Source: Nitrospirae bacterium CG2_30_53_67 (GTDB lineage: Bacteria > CG2-30-53-67). From it: DNA of 10,471 bases. A model generated the notes under the pieces. It worked only from the letters and a program-made list of their open reading frames with translations, did no database searches and was not told where the DNA came from. The DNA lies in assembly GCA_001873285.1 (NCBI GenBank), contig MNYV01000178.1, positions 1 to 10,471 on the forward strand, given 5' to 3'. The translations under genes were made by a program, and so were the position numbers. This document shows positions 1 through 7,146 of the stretch, one piece after another (position 1 is the first letter of the stretch; each line of letters starts with the position of its first letter).

Positions 1-145
1 GGAATGCTTCGGAGAGGTGAAATAGCAGAAATACAAAAATCTGAATCTGCTCTGAGGTTGGTTATCAGTCCTCGTTGGTTCAGTTTATTTACTCGACCGG
101 CCTCGCATGGCTTCGCGGGGCCGGCAGGACGGTATGTAGCAGGGC
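1..145. other. Left flank downstream of rho, with a GC-rich hairpin
   Basis: No gene is visible here. The only structure is an inverted repeat, arms 97-106 and 115-124 with an 8-nt loop. The arms pair over 10 positions: one T-G wobble read on the plus strand, one A-C mismatch read on the minus strand. It begins 22 bp beyond the rho stop, so it could mark the end of the rho transcript, but the minus strand after it (TCGAGTAAATAAAC) has no proper U-run. I looked for rpmE (ribosomal protein L31), which often neighbours rho, and found no start or coding-like frame. Confidence 0.35.
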
Positions 146-1588
146 TTACTGGTTCATGGAGGCCAGGAAATCCTTGTTGCTTTTGGTCCCTTTGAGTTTG
201 TCGAGCAGGAACTCCATGCTTTCCACGGTCCCCATGGGGTGCAGGAGTTTCCGTAAGACCCAGATCCGGTTCAGGTCGTCCTTGTCGATCAAGAGCTCTT
301 CTTTCCGGGTCCCGGAGCGGGCGATGTCGATGGCCGGGAAGATGCGTCTTTCCAGAAGCTTCCTCTCGAGATGGATCTCCATGTTTCCTGTTCCCTTGAA
401 TTCTTCGTAGATGATGTCGTCCATCCGGCTTCCCGTGTCGATCAGGGCTGTGGCAATAATAGTCAGGCTCCCTCCGTCTTCAATGTTCCGGGCCGCGCCG
501 AAGAAGCGTTTGGGCTTATGAAGGGCGTTGGAGTCCACGCCTCCTGAAAGGATCTTCCCGCTGGAGGGGACGACCGTATTATAGGCGCGCGCCAAACGGG
601 TGATGCTGTCGAGGAGGATGATCACATCCCTTTTATGCTCGACCAGCCGCTTTGCTTTTTCGATGACCATCTCCGCCACCTGCACATGCCGCTGGGCGGG
701 TTCATCAAAGGTGGAACTCACCACTTCCCCGTGGACACTCCGTTCCATATCCGTGACTTCTTCCGGACGTTCGTCGATCAGGAGGACGATCAGGACGCAT
801 TCCGGGTGGTTCTTGGTGATGGAGTTGGCGATGTTCTGCAGGAGCATGGTTTTGCCGGCCTTGGGCGGGGAGACAATCAGCCCGCGCTGTCCTTTGCCGA
901 TGGGGGCCAGGAGGTCGACGACCCGGGTTGAATATTCTTCAGGTGTCCGCTCCATGACCATCCTCTCCTGGGGATAGAGAGGGGTCAGGTTGTCAAAGAG
1001 GATCTTATCCTTGGCCTTTTCCGGGTCTTCATAGTTGACCGCCTCCACCTTGAGGAGAGCGAAGTAGCGCTCTGTCTCTTTGGGAGGACGGATCTGGCCG
1101 GAAATGGTGTCACCGGTCTTCAGATTGAACCGCCTGATCTGGGAAGGGGAGACATAGATGTCATCCGGACCCGGTAGGTAGTTGTAATCCGGGGCTCTGA
1201 GAAAGCCGAAGCCGTCAGGGAGGGTCTCCAGGACCCCTTCTCCGAAGATAAACCCGCTTTTTTCCGTCTGGGCCTGAAGTATGGCGAAAATCAGTTCCTG
1301 TTTTCTCATGCCGCTGGCGCCTTCGACGCCCATATCCCTGGCCAGCTTGCTCAAATCGGAGATGCTTTTTTCCTTGAGTTCGGAAATGTTGAGGCTGTTT
1401 TCATTAAAGACGATATCTCTGGTCGTACCGTTAGCGTTTCTTGCGCCGTTTTCTGAGGGTTCAGGTGATGATCCGTTCATCTCCGGTCCAGGGACTGATG
1501 GGCTGGCTTCGGATTGATTCTCTTTCTCCTCATCCGTTTCAGGAACAGCCTTTGTCCTTTTGCGTACGCCCTTTTCTTTGGTTGTCAT
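146..1588 (-). CDS. rho: Transcription termination factor Rho
   Basis: Hexameric RNA-dependent ATPase/helicase that ends transcription of untranslated RNA. The 480-residue product has a charged, low-complexity N-terminal tail (about 1-60) not seen in E. coli Rho, then the Rho N-terminal helical domain (about 65-105), the RNA-binding cold-shock-like domain (about 110-190, with GFGFLR and [12 protein letters not shown]), and the RecA-type ATPase core (200-470). The Walker A motif is PPKAGKT (241-247). The catalytic Glu is E273 in LLIDERPEE, Walker B is VIILLD ending at D327, the Q-loop follows SSGK, and the arginine finger is R428 in SGTR. All match E. coli Rho with an offset of 62 residues. 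The ATG has an SD GGAGG at 1596-1600, 7 nt upstream. It is monocistronic as far as can be seen and divergent from the barrel-protein gene. No key residue is missing. Confidence 0.98.
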   Translation of the reverse strand: MTTKEKGVRKRTKAVPETDEEKENQSEASPSVPGPEMNGSSPEPSENGARNANGTTRDIVFNENSLNISELKEKSISDLSKLARDMGVEGASGMRKQELIFAILQAQTEKSGFIFGEGVLETLPDGFGFLRAPDYNYLPGPDDIYVSPSQIRRFNLKTGDTISGQIRPPKETERYFALLKVEAVNYEDPEKAKDKILFDNLTPLYPQERMVMERTPEEYSTRVVDLLAPIGKGQRGLIVSPPKAGKTMLLQNIANSITKNHPECVLIVLLIDERPEEVTDMERSVHGEVVSSTFDEPAQRHVQVAEMVIEKAKRLVEHKRDVIILLDSITRLARAYNTVVPSSGKILSGGVDSNALHKPKRFFGAARNIEDGGSLTIIATALIDTGSRMDDIIYEEFKGTGNMEIHLERKLLERRIFPAIDIARSGTRKEELLIDKDDLNRIWVLRKLLHPMGTVESMEFLLDKLKGTKSNKDFLASMNQ

Positions 1589-1665
1589 ACCAGTTCCTCC
1601 CTTTCCTTTCTTTTTATGCGTCTTTCCGACCGGATTGACGAATTGTTATGATCGCTACGATCCAT
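1585..1665 (-). CDS. Possible 26-residue upstream ORF overlapping the rho start
   Basis: An ATG-started frame of 26 codons, rich in Arg/Lys/Glu in its second half, ends with TGA that shares bases with the rho ATG (ATGA overlap). It has only a weak SD (GGA, 8 nt before ATG). Codons 2-6 lie in a small perfect hairpin (GATCG-TAG-CGATC on the minus strand, 1650-1662). A frame this short can stay open by chance, and the Lys/Arg/Glu codons at its end are partly forced by the purine-rich SD region of rho. It could be a leader peptide coupling translation to rho, as leader control of rho is known in E. coli, but this is inference. Confidence 0.25.
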   Translation of the reverse strand: MDRSDHNNSSIRSERRIKRKEREELV

Positions 1666-1894
1666 GACTTCTATCCGTTTTCTGCAATGGTATGCAAGAC
1701 GCTTTTCTAAAAATGTTTGTAATGATAAACGGCCCTTGTTTTTTGCCATCAGATGCCGGTAAAACGGCTGAAAGGCTCATGGTGCTGTTGCGGAACGATC
1801 ATGTGGGTGTTATGAAACCTCTTTGGGTTGAATGGTTAGTTTTTATCCTGAAGAAATTATAGAATCTGGTATCGTATCTTTTCCAGGTATGTTT
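1589..1894 (-). promoter_or_regulatory. Long rho leader (5' untranslated region)
   Basis: From the promoter at 1901-1929, the transcript would begin near 1894 and run about 305 nt before the rho ATG. Short minus-strand frames are present: 17 codons starting near 1803, 40 codons starting at 1780, and the 26-codon frame at 1665. None has a good SD. No riboswitch or intrinsic terminator was recognised. A long leader suits autogenous control by Rho-dependent attenuation, which is established for E. coli rho; here only the length is seen. Confidence 0.45.
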
Positions 1895-1900
1895 AAATTT

Positions 1901-1929
1901 ACTATAAACTAACGGCGAGAGGTTGTCAA
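1901..1929 (-). promoter_or_regulatory. Sigma70 promoter of rho with an A-tract upstream
   Basis: On the minus strand: perfect -35 TTGACA (1924-1929), exactly 17 bp, then -10 TATAGT (1901-1906, 5 of 6 to consensus). A run of eight A (1932-1939) lies just upstream of the -35, like an UP element. It is one of the strongest promoter matches in the window and points at rho. Confidence 0.8.
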
Positions 1930-2020
1930 TATTTTTTTTCAATGATGTGTTAGCAAAGGGAAAATGTCCCCTTGATCTGCTTTAGAATTTCTATATCGGG
2001 ATTCGGGATCAGTTTTAATC

Positions 2021-2049
2021 TTGACAGAGCCGTTTAGGATTGGTAAACT
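2021..2049 (+). promoter_or_regulatory. Sigma70 promoter of the barrel-protein gene
   Basis: Perfect -35 TTGACA (2021-2026), 17 bp, -10 TAAACT (2044-2049, 4 of 6 to consensus). The transcript would start near 2056, giving a leader of about 44 nt. It is divergent from the rho promoter, about 90 bp away. Nothing else was recognised between the two promoters. Confidence 0.65.
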
Positions 2050-2071
2050 GAAAAAAACAATCAGAAGAGAA

Positions 2072-2097
2072 CTTTAAATCTGGAGAAAAGTTTAAAG
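2072..2097 (+). promoter_or_regulatory. Hairpin presenting the SD of the barrel-protein gene
   Basis: Perfect 7-bp inverted repeat, CTTTAAA (2072-2078) and TTTAAAG (2091-2097), with a 12-nt loop that contains the likely SD GGAG (2082-2085). The right arm ends 2 nt before the ATG. Linear SD-to-ATG distance is long (14 nt); folding would bring the SD close to the start codon or alter ribosome access. The stem is all A/U except one pair, so its stability is modest. Confidence 0.4.
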
Positions 2098-2099
2098 AA

Positions 2100-2780
2100 A
2101 TGTTAGTTAAAGAAATAAAAGCCTTATTTATAGCAATTTGTCTTGTTTTTTGGGCTAATGCACAAGTTTTTTCAACCGATATTCCAAAATCCAATAAGAG
2201 TTCCCCGGCTGTCTCCTTTTATCATCCATCGGGGATGAATGGTTTCATCATTTATGATGTGAATCCGAGCATGCATAAAGACGGATTGGGATATCGAAAC
2301 AAAAGCCTCAGTTTTTCTTCCCCCTTGGGATTGCCGGTGACGGTCGAGGTGGAGGGATATAGTGTCTCAAACAGGTCTGATGATCCGCAGGAAATCTTTC
2401 AGGATACGGAGAGCAATTATCTGGAGATTTTTTCCATTCAGCATGCCCTGAACTATGGAACAAGAAGTTCGCTCTCTCCCAAGAATGCGGATTCCTCGGA
2501 CATTACCATGGTTGTGGCGAGCGCAAATTATCAGGCCACGGACCGGCTCGCCGCTAAATTATCGACCGGCGTCTCTCAGACCATCAATGAAAAGATCGGT
2601 TCGGCCTCTTCCCTCGGTTACGAGCTGGACATCACCGGTCTTTATGAGATTGCTCCAGGCCTCTCTTTTTCCGTCGGGGCCGGATACGCCACGAACCTGG
2701 ATTCCTTCAAGGATTCTTACCAGATCCAGGATGGAAAACGGACCTTTTCTCTCATCTCCAAACTCCGTCTGAAATTCTGA
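2100..2780 (+). CDS. Secreted outer-membrane beta-barrel-like protein, function unknown
   Basis: The 226-residue product has a clear signal peptide: basic start (K4, K7), hydrophobic core about 8-18, and an Ala-Asn-Ala site, so cleavage is likely after A21. The mature part is rich in Ser, Gly and short amphipathic strands separated by polar turns. The protein ends in Phe with hydrophobic residues at -3 and -5 (LRLKF), the usual signature of the last strand recognised by the BAM machinery. That supports a small outer-membrane barrel; I do not recognise the family. It has its own promoter (2021-2049) and an SD inside a hairpin loop. The first codons are A/T-rich, unlike the rest of the gene. 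The dehydratase gene follows 91 bp later and may be cotranscribed. A periplasmic beta-rich protein is the alternative. Confidence 0.7.
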   Translation: MLVKEIKALFIAICLVFWANAQVFSTDIPKSNKSSPAVSFYHPSGMNGFIIYDVNPSMHKDGLGYRNKSLSFSSPLGLPVTVEVEGYSVSNRSDDPQEIFQDTESNYLEIFSIQHALNYGTRSSLSPKNADSSDITMVVASANYQATDRLAAKLSTGVSQTINEKIGSASSLGYELDITGLYEIAPGLSFSVGAGYATNLDSFKDSYQIQDGKRTFSLISKLRLKF

Positions 2781-2786
2781 ATCCAA

Positions 2787-2800
2787 CAAAGGCGCCTTTG
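2787..2800. repeat. Perfect 14-bp palindrome between the barrel and dehydratase genes
   Basis: CAAAGGCGCCTTTG lies 6 bp after the barrel-protein stop. As RNA it would fold as a 5-bp stem with a 4-nt loop, but no U-run follows on either strand, so it is a poor terminator. It could be a protein-binding site or chance. Confidence 0.3.
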
Positions 2801-2871
2801 AATAACCGGCTCGACGAATGCATGGATTGTTTTCTAAAGCAGGATCGTTCGAGCATTGAAGGGAGGCGGAT

Positions 2872-3204
2872 ATGATCTGTGATCTGGCAAGCAAGGAGTG
2901 TGTCCCCTGCAAGGGAGGTGTGCCTCCTCTAAAGGGCCAGGAACTAAAATCCTTATGGGATACGCTGGGCAACCATTGGCAGGTGATCGATGAACGTTAT
3001 CTGGAGAAAGAATATAAGTTTAAAAACTTCCGGGAAGCCCTCGACTTCACAAACAAGGTCGGAGAACTGGCAGAAGCCCAGGGCCATCATCCGGACATCA
3101 CCCTTTCCTGGGGAAAGGTCAAGCTCATGGTCTGGACACACAAGATCAACGGCCTGACAGAGAGTGATTTCATCTTCGCGGCCAAGTCAGACCGTCTGCC
3201 GTAA
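2872..3204 (+). CDS. phhB: Pterin-4a-carbinolamine dehydratase
   Basis: Dehydrates 4a-hydroxytetrahydropterin to the quinonoid dihydropterin, recycling the cofactor of aromatic amino acid hydroxylases; in bacteria lacking such hydroxylases its role is less clear. The 110 residues match the usual family length of about 100-115. The conserved block is present: GHHPD (71-75) with the two active-site histidines H72 and H73, W80, then WTH with H90, and GLTESDF (94-100) near the C-terminus. The N-terminus carries two cysteines in ECVPC (9-13), outside the catalytic core. SD GGGAGG (2861-2866) is 5 nt before ATG. No aromatic hydroxylase gene is in the window. It converges with cobO, with only 6 bp between the two stop codons. 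Confidence 0.93.
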   Translation: MICDLASKECVPCKGGVPPLKGQELKSLWDTLGNHWQVIDERYLEKEYKFKNFREALDFTNKVGELAEAQGHHPDITLSWGKVKLMVWTHKINGLTESDFIFAAKSDRLP

Positions 3205-3210
3205 TCCTGA

Positions 3211-3741
3211 TCAGTATTCGATCCCTTCACGAGCGGGCAACCCGCTGGTCTCGGCCGGATGCTTGATCTTTTTCATTTCAGTGACATAGTCGGCCTTCTC
3301 AAGCACACGCGAGTCGGCGCCCCTTCCGGTGAGGACCATCTCGATGTTTTGGGGTTTGCTTTCCATCAGGGTCAGCAGGGCATCCACAGGTAATAAACCC
3401 TGGGCCGTACAGTTGTTGATCTCATCGAGGATCACCAGGTCGAAATCCCCCTGAAGAATCAGACGCTCTGCTTTAGCAAAGTCCTTCCGGACGGTTTCGG
3501 CAAGGATCTTCGGATCCACGGCCGGATCAAAAAGCGGGTGGACCTCTTTAAACCGCATGACCTCCATACCGAGAAGCTGTCTTTTCCCGGCCGTGATCTC
3601 CCCGGATTCGGCGCCGCCTCCTTTGAGAAACTGGACAAAGAGCACACGCCTGCCGTGGCCCACGCACCGCGCGGCAAGACCGAAAGCCGCCGTGGTCTTC
3701 CCCTTGCCGTCGCCGGTATAGACATGGATCATCCCGCGCAT
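3211..3741 (-). CDS. cobO: Corrinoid (cob(I)alamin) adenosyltransferase, CobO/BtuR type
   Basis: Transfers the 5'-deoxyadenosyl group of ATP to a Co(I) corrinoid to form the coenzyme B12 form, in the cytoplasm. From the chosen ATG the protein has 176 residues, normal for the family. The P-loop GDGKGKTT is at residues 10-17, followed by the strand VLFVQFLKGG (33-42), the acidic pair VILDE (103-107), and the C-terminal family block VLTGRGADS (136-144) with EMKKIKHP (155-162). The frame is open 63 codons further upstream, but that extension overlaps the OsmC gene, reads as low-complexity antisense-type sequence and lies before the P-loop, so I start at 3741 (SD GGAGGG at 3745-3750, spacing 3 nt). 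ATG at 3732 is an alternative with spacing about 12. It is the last gene of the minus-strand cluster. No other B12 gene is nearby. Confidence 0.95.
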   Translation of the reverse strand: MRGMIHVYTGDGKGKTTAAFGLAARCVGHGRRVLFVQFLKGGGAESGEITAGKRQLLGMEVMRFKEVHPLFDPAVDPKILAETVRKDFAKAERLILQGDFDLVILDEINNCTAQGLLPVDALLTLMESKPQNIEMVLTGRGADSRVLEKADYVTEMKKIKHPAETSGLPAREGIEY

Positions 3742-3763
3742 AAACCCTCCGTATCCTGAATAT

Positions 3764-4159
3764 TCATCCCTGCCTGATCTCATATTCAAGCACGGGCTCG
3801 TGGGCCAGGGTATGGTGTATGGTGCATCCCTTGCATACGGCAAGGATCTGATCGTGTTTTTCGTCCGGGAACCCGGGGGGGAGGTGAATGATGGTCTTGA
3901 TCTTGCTGACGCGGTAAGGGTTTTTTTCAAAACCCCAGTCGGCCTCTACACGAAGACCCTGGGCCGGGATATGGTTCCGTTCCATGTAGTGGGCGGCATA
4001 GTAGGCCACGCAGCCGGAAAGCGAGGCGATAAAGAGTTCCACCGGGCTCATACCGAGATTGGTCCCGCCCCCCTTGACCGGCTGGTCGATGATCACCTGA
4101 TGTTCTCCGGATTCGGCGACAAACCGGTACTGATCCTCCAAACGGACCACCATAGGCAT
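3764..4159 (-). CDS. OsmC-family protein
   Basis: The OsmC/Ohr fold uses paired cysteines to reduce organic or other peroxides as dimers in the cytoplasm; many members are uncharacterised. The 131-residue product shows the family core: the glycine-rich KGGGTNLGMSPVELF (29-43) with its conserved Glu, ASLSGC with C50, and AVCKGC with C109 and C112 near the C-terminus. C50 plus C112 would be the expected redox pair; the extra C109 is unusual. The longest frame begins at TTG 4165, but AAGGAG at 4168-4173 is 8 nt from ATG 4159 and only 2 nt from the TTG, so the ATG is chosen. It begins 18 bp after the AsmA-family stop, and cobO starts 22 bp after its stop, so these three genes are probably one transcript. 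It resembles the YhfA-type OsmC subgroup more than Ohr, but I cannot settle this. Confidence 0.9.
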   Translation of the reverse strand: MPMVVRLEDQYRFVAESGEHQVIIDQPVKGGGTNLGMSPVELFIASLSGCVAYYAAHYMERNHIPAQGLRVEADWGFEKNPYRVSKIKTIIHLPPGFPDEKHDQILAVCKGCTIHHTLAHEPVLEYEIRQG

Positions 4160-4177
4160 ATGCAATACTCCTTTAAA

Positions 4178-6445
4178 TTAAAAATGAAATATCTTGTCCA
4201 GGGGCTTCAGGATCTCTTCCCCGCCGGGACCCAGCTTTTCTTTGATTTTCTCCTTGAGCTGCTCCTTCTTCTTTTCAATAACCTGCCGGGCCTGTCCTTT
4301 GATCAGGGCTTCCATGTCCACCATGACATTCGGCTTGGCCGTATTGCCGGTTACCTTAAAGGGGATGTACTTCCTTTTTTTCTCGTCGATCAGATAATAG
4401 CTGAACCTCTTTGTTTGGGATTCTCCGACCTGCCGGAGGATCATGCGCGCATTGAGATTCAGATCCTGCTTGATGAACCCGGTCTCTCCGTTGGCTGAAA
4501 ATCCGTGATTCTTGGAGGTGATTGCGGCATCCTGAATTTGAATCTTGCCGGATCCGATGCGGAACGTCCCGAAGCACTCATCGAAGGGAGTCTGATCCCC
4601 TTGTGCGATCTGCATCCCTGCCATCTGCGCGAGTTCGGTCACAGGAAGGCCGAACTTGCCGCCGATGGCCGAGAAAATCTTTTCTTCCAGGTTCACATTT
4701 TTTAAAACCCCGTTGACCACCTTGAAATCACCTTGGCCGGTCAGGTTTTTTTCGAGATCCGCCTTGTCGAAGCCGGCGCCGGAGAGGTTCAGATGGGTGT
4801 CGAGCTCACCTTCGATCTTCTCTTTGCGCGCGGCAAAGCTTTCCTGGAGCTTTGCGAGATCGATACGGGAAGTCTGGACCTGAGCCTGAAACGGAGGATT
4901 GAGAGCGCCGAGGTCCGCTCTGATATTTCCTGATGCGGAACCCTGTTCTCCGAATCCCTTGACGGAAAAATCGGTGAGGCTGACGCGGTTTCCGCTCTTT
5001 TCGTAATTTCCCTTCAGGTCTGAGAAGGCGACATTTTCGATCGTGCCTTTTGCAATCTCTATCTTTCCTTTGAAGTCAATCTTCTCGGGCAATGGAGACC
5101 CGGCTGCCTTTTTAGGTTCGGCGGATGCAGCCGCCTCTGCAGAGATGGACGGCCATTGAGGAATTTTCTTTGCTTCAGGTTTGGCCGGGTTCTTTTTCTC
5201 CGGGAGTTTGATTGCAAGGTTCGGAGAAGACAAGTCCAGGGTCATCAGCATTTTCTCCTTGGGCTTGCCGGAGATGCTCCCCTTTGCCTTCAGGGAGCCG
5301 TCCAGACCCATGCCCGATAGGGCGGGAAAGATCTTGTCCCAGCCCGGCAAGGGGATGTCGCTGCTACTGATCAGCATGGAAAGTGAAGGGTCGCTCTGGA
5401 ATTTCAATACTTCGCCTTTGATATCGAGCTTCGCGCGGTCCACGGTGAGGTCCGCTTTGCGGAATACGATCTTCTGGTCTTTCAGATGCAGGGAAAGGTC
5501 TTGTTCAAGGCTGATATTCAATCCTTGAACCAGAGGCTGGTTTTTTGCAGCATCATTCAAGGTCAGTGAATCCACCTTTGCGGCGCCGGAAATCTTCAGG
5601 CCTGAGGCGAGATTGCCCGAGAGGTCTGAAGTGACGGTCAACGTTCCATCCTGGATCATGACCGGAGGCTTGGGCCCCAGAAAATCCATGAGCCGTTTGA
5701 CTGCGAACTTCCGGATCGCCATCTGGAGGGCAAGAGGCATGTTCTTCGTGTTGAGGTCCGCTCCTACAGGTCCGATGGTCCCCTTGATTTCGATGTCTTT
5801 GGCATCGCTGTTCACTCCGAAGGAAAGGGAGAAGGGGATCGGTTTTTCCAGGGAGACATCCTCGAGCACGAGATCAAGGCGCTGGATCCGAAGTCCTTTC
5901 TTCATGGACTCGGATCCTGCGTCATAATATGAAAGGGCCGCGTCGGAAATCCTGACCTGAGAGACGATCAGGCTGGTCAGGTCGGAAAGAGGGGACTTGG
6001 CCTCTGCCTCTTTTTTCTGTTCTACGGCCGGCGGCGCGGCCGCCTTTTTGCCGCTGATATCGCTGAAGTTGAAGACCCCGTCTTTGTTCTTTTCGATCAG
6101 AATGCTGGGCTTCATGAGAATCACCCGGTCCACCTCCAGCTTTTTTTTAAGGAGCGGGAGGAACCTGACCTTGACATCCATGTCCGAGATGGAGAGCATG
6201 GACTCATCACGAAACCCTTTGGCGTTGGAGAGCGACACATCGGTCAGACGCAGGCCGAGCCCGGTAAAGAGCGTCAGCCGGATGTCTCCCATTTTGATAT
6301 CCCGGTTGATGACCTCTCCCGCCCTGGCCAGGATCTGATCCTTGTATTGATTCAGGAATACCGGTGATAGGGCGATGGCCGCTCCCATGATGACCACCAG
6401 GACTACGATGATGCCTGCGAGGATGATCAGGGTTTTTTTCATCAT
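4178..6445 (-). CDS. AsmA-family inner-membrane-anchored periplasmic protein
   Basis: AsmA-like proteins are anchored in the inner membrane and project a long beta-rich groove into the periplasm; family members such as YhdP and TamB are linked to phospholipid transport to the outer membrane. The 755-residue product has one N-terminal membrane helix (about 5-27), then the AsmA N-terminal pattern with NRDIKMGDIRL (47-57), GLRLTDVSLSN (64-74) and ILMKPSILIEKNKDGVFNFS (109-128). Repeated beta strands follow. A Pro/Ala/Lys-rich linker lies around 410-460, with a second AsmA-like block from about 460 to 710. The C-terminus is a charged helix rich in Lys/Glu (about 712-745), likely coiled. SD AGGAGG (6452-6457) is 6 nt before the first of two ATGs. 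It starts 57 bp after the DUF1844 stop. Substrate unknown. Confidence 0.88.
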   Translation of the reverse strand: MMKKTLIILAGIIVVLVVIMGAAIALSPVFLNQYKDQILARAGEVINRDIKMGDIRLTLFTGLGLRLTDVSLSNAKGFRDESMLSISDMDVKVRFLPLLKKKLEVDRVILMKPSILIEKNKDGVFNFSDISGKKAAAPPAVEQKKEAEAKSPLSDLTSLIVSQVRISDAALSYYDAGSESMKKGLRIQRLDLVLEDVSLEKPIPFSLSFGVNSDAKDIEIKGTIGPVGADLNTKNMPLALQMAIRKFAVKRLMDFLGPKPPVMIQDGTLTVTSDLSGNLASGLKISGAAKVDSLTLNDAAKNQPLVQGLNISLEQDLSLHLKDQKIVFRKADLTVDRAKLDIKGEVLKFQSDPSLSMLISSSDIPLPGWDKIFPALSGMGLDGSLKAKGSISGKPKEKMLMTLDLSSPNLAIKLPEKKNPAKPEAKKIPQWPSISAEAAASAEPKKAAGSPLPEKIDFKGKIEIAKGTIENVAFSDLKGNYEKSGNRVSLTDFSVKGFGEQGSASGNIRADLGALNPPFQAQVQTSRIDLAKLQESFAARKEKIEGELDTHLNLSGAGFDKADLEKNLTGQGDFKVVNGVLKNVNLEEKIFSAIGGKFGLPVTELAQMAGMQIAQGDQTPFDECFGTFRIGSGKIQIQDAAITSKNHGFSANGETGFIKQDLNLNARMILRQVGESQTKRFSYYLIDEKKRKYIPFKVTGNTAKPNVMVDMEALIKGQARQVIEKKKEQLKEKIKEKLGPGGEEILKPLDKIFHF

Positions 6446-6502
6446 GGCTCCCCTCCTTTTGATGCCCCGCCGAGGTTACACCGGGCGGCAGGTCGTCCTT
6501 TT

Positions 6503-6925
6503 TTAATTGCCTTTGATCACTTCCACGTATTGCATTCTCAGGTCATAGAGGATGGATTCCATGAACTGAGCCTCCTCCGGGGTCAGGTTCCCCTTGGTCT
6601 TCTTCTCGATCATGGCGATGATATCAATGGTCTGCTTGGCAAGATCCAGGTTTTTTTCCCTGGTTTTTGTAACCGGGTTGGGGATAATCCCCATCTGCAT
6701 CATGGCAGAACTGCTCAGGGAGAGGATAAAGAAATTGAAGTCGATCTCCGGGAGAGGAGATTTTTTATCTTGTGTTCCGGCTGCGGGTTCAGTTGTTTTT
6801 TCAGCCTGCTTCTCTTTTTTGGGTTCAGCCCCTTTCCCGGTTTGTACCGTTTCATCCTCTTGATCGAGGGATTTCCGCTTGTCCACGAATGAAAATCCCT
6901 TCTCCTTTTTTTCTTCTTCAGACAT
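6503..6925 (-). CDS. DUF1844 protein
   Basis: A 140-residue soluble protein with two parts. Residues 1 to about 58 are highly charged and low-complexity (Lys, Glu, Gln), probably disordered. From about 59 comes the compact DUF1844 domain: LPEIDFNFFILSLSSSAMMQ, then GIIPNPVT, a helix with LDLAKQTIDIIAMIEKKTKG, and LTPEEAQFMESILYDLRMQY. The function of DUF1844 is not known to me; no catalytic residues stand out and the helices suggest a protein-binding role. The longest frame starts at a GTG (6931) directly beside the SD; AGGAGG at 6933-6938 is 7 nt from ATG 6925, which is chosen. It leads the minus-strand set continuing into the AsmA-family gene. Confidence 0.88.
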   Translation of the reverse strand: MSEEEKKEKGFSFVDKRKSLDQEDETVQTGKGAEPKKEKQAEKTTEPAAGTQDKKSPLPEIDFNFFILSLSSSAMMQMGIIPNPVTKTREKNLDLAKQTIDIIAMIEKKTKGNLTPEEAQFMESILYDLRMQYVEVIKGN

Positions 6926-7000
6926 GGTCACTCCTCCTCGTCTGACTCGAAATGAATGGTTCTGATCCTTTTTGTCTTTTACGGGATGTGCCCCTCCGGT

Positions 7001-7026
7001 AAAAAAGTTGCTTCCTGAAGAAGCAA
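7001..7026 (-). terminator. Intrinsic terminator or attenuator between the pilZ and DUF1844 genes
   Basis: Minus-strand reading: TTGCTTC-TTCAG-GAAGCAA, a perfect 7-bp stem with a 5-nt loop (7008-7026), then C and six T (7001-7006). It lies 120 bp after the pilZ stop and 75 bp before the DUF1844 ATG. The simplest reading is the terminator of the pilZ transcript. If the weak promoter at 7054-7084 is real, it would instead sit in the DUF1844 leader as an attenuator. Confidence 0.6.
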
Positions 7027-7053
7027 TCCGGCCGGCGGCTGTGTGAGTCTAAA

Positions 7054-7084
7054 AGTATATAACATAGAAAAAGGGGTTCTGCAA
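7054..7084 (-). promoter_or_regulatory. Weak candidate promoter for the DUF1844-AsmA-OsmC-cobO set
   Basis: On the minus strand, -10 TATACT (7054-7059, 5 of 6) has a poor -35 TTGCAG (7079-7084) at 19 bp; reading TATATA (7056-7061) as the -10 gives 17 bp. The region is A/T-rich and is the only promoter-like stretch seen between pilZ and DUF1844. It lies upstream of the hairpin at 7001-7026. Confidence 0.3.
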
Positions 7085-7146
7085 GCAAAGGTATGATTTG
7101 AAGACGTGATCATTTGAGGCCGGGAATGCGGGGAAAAAACGGAGTT

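Noticed and set aside
1-145. rpmE (ribosomal protein L31) or a tRNA downstream of rho
   Set aside because: No start codon, frame or cloverleaf was found.
3742-3930. 63-residue N-terminal extension of the cobO frame
   Set aside because: It overlaps the OsmC gene, has low-complexity shadow-like sequence, and an SD sits before ATG 3741 just ahead of the P-loop.
3800-4498. Long plus-strand frame of 232 codons
   Set aside because: It is antisense to two well-supported genes (OsmC family and AsmA family) and shows no domain.
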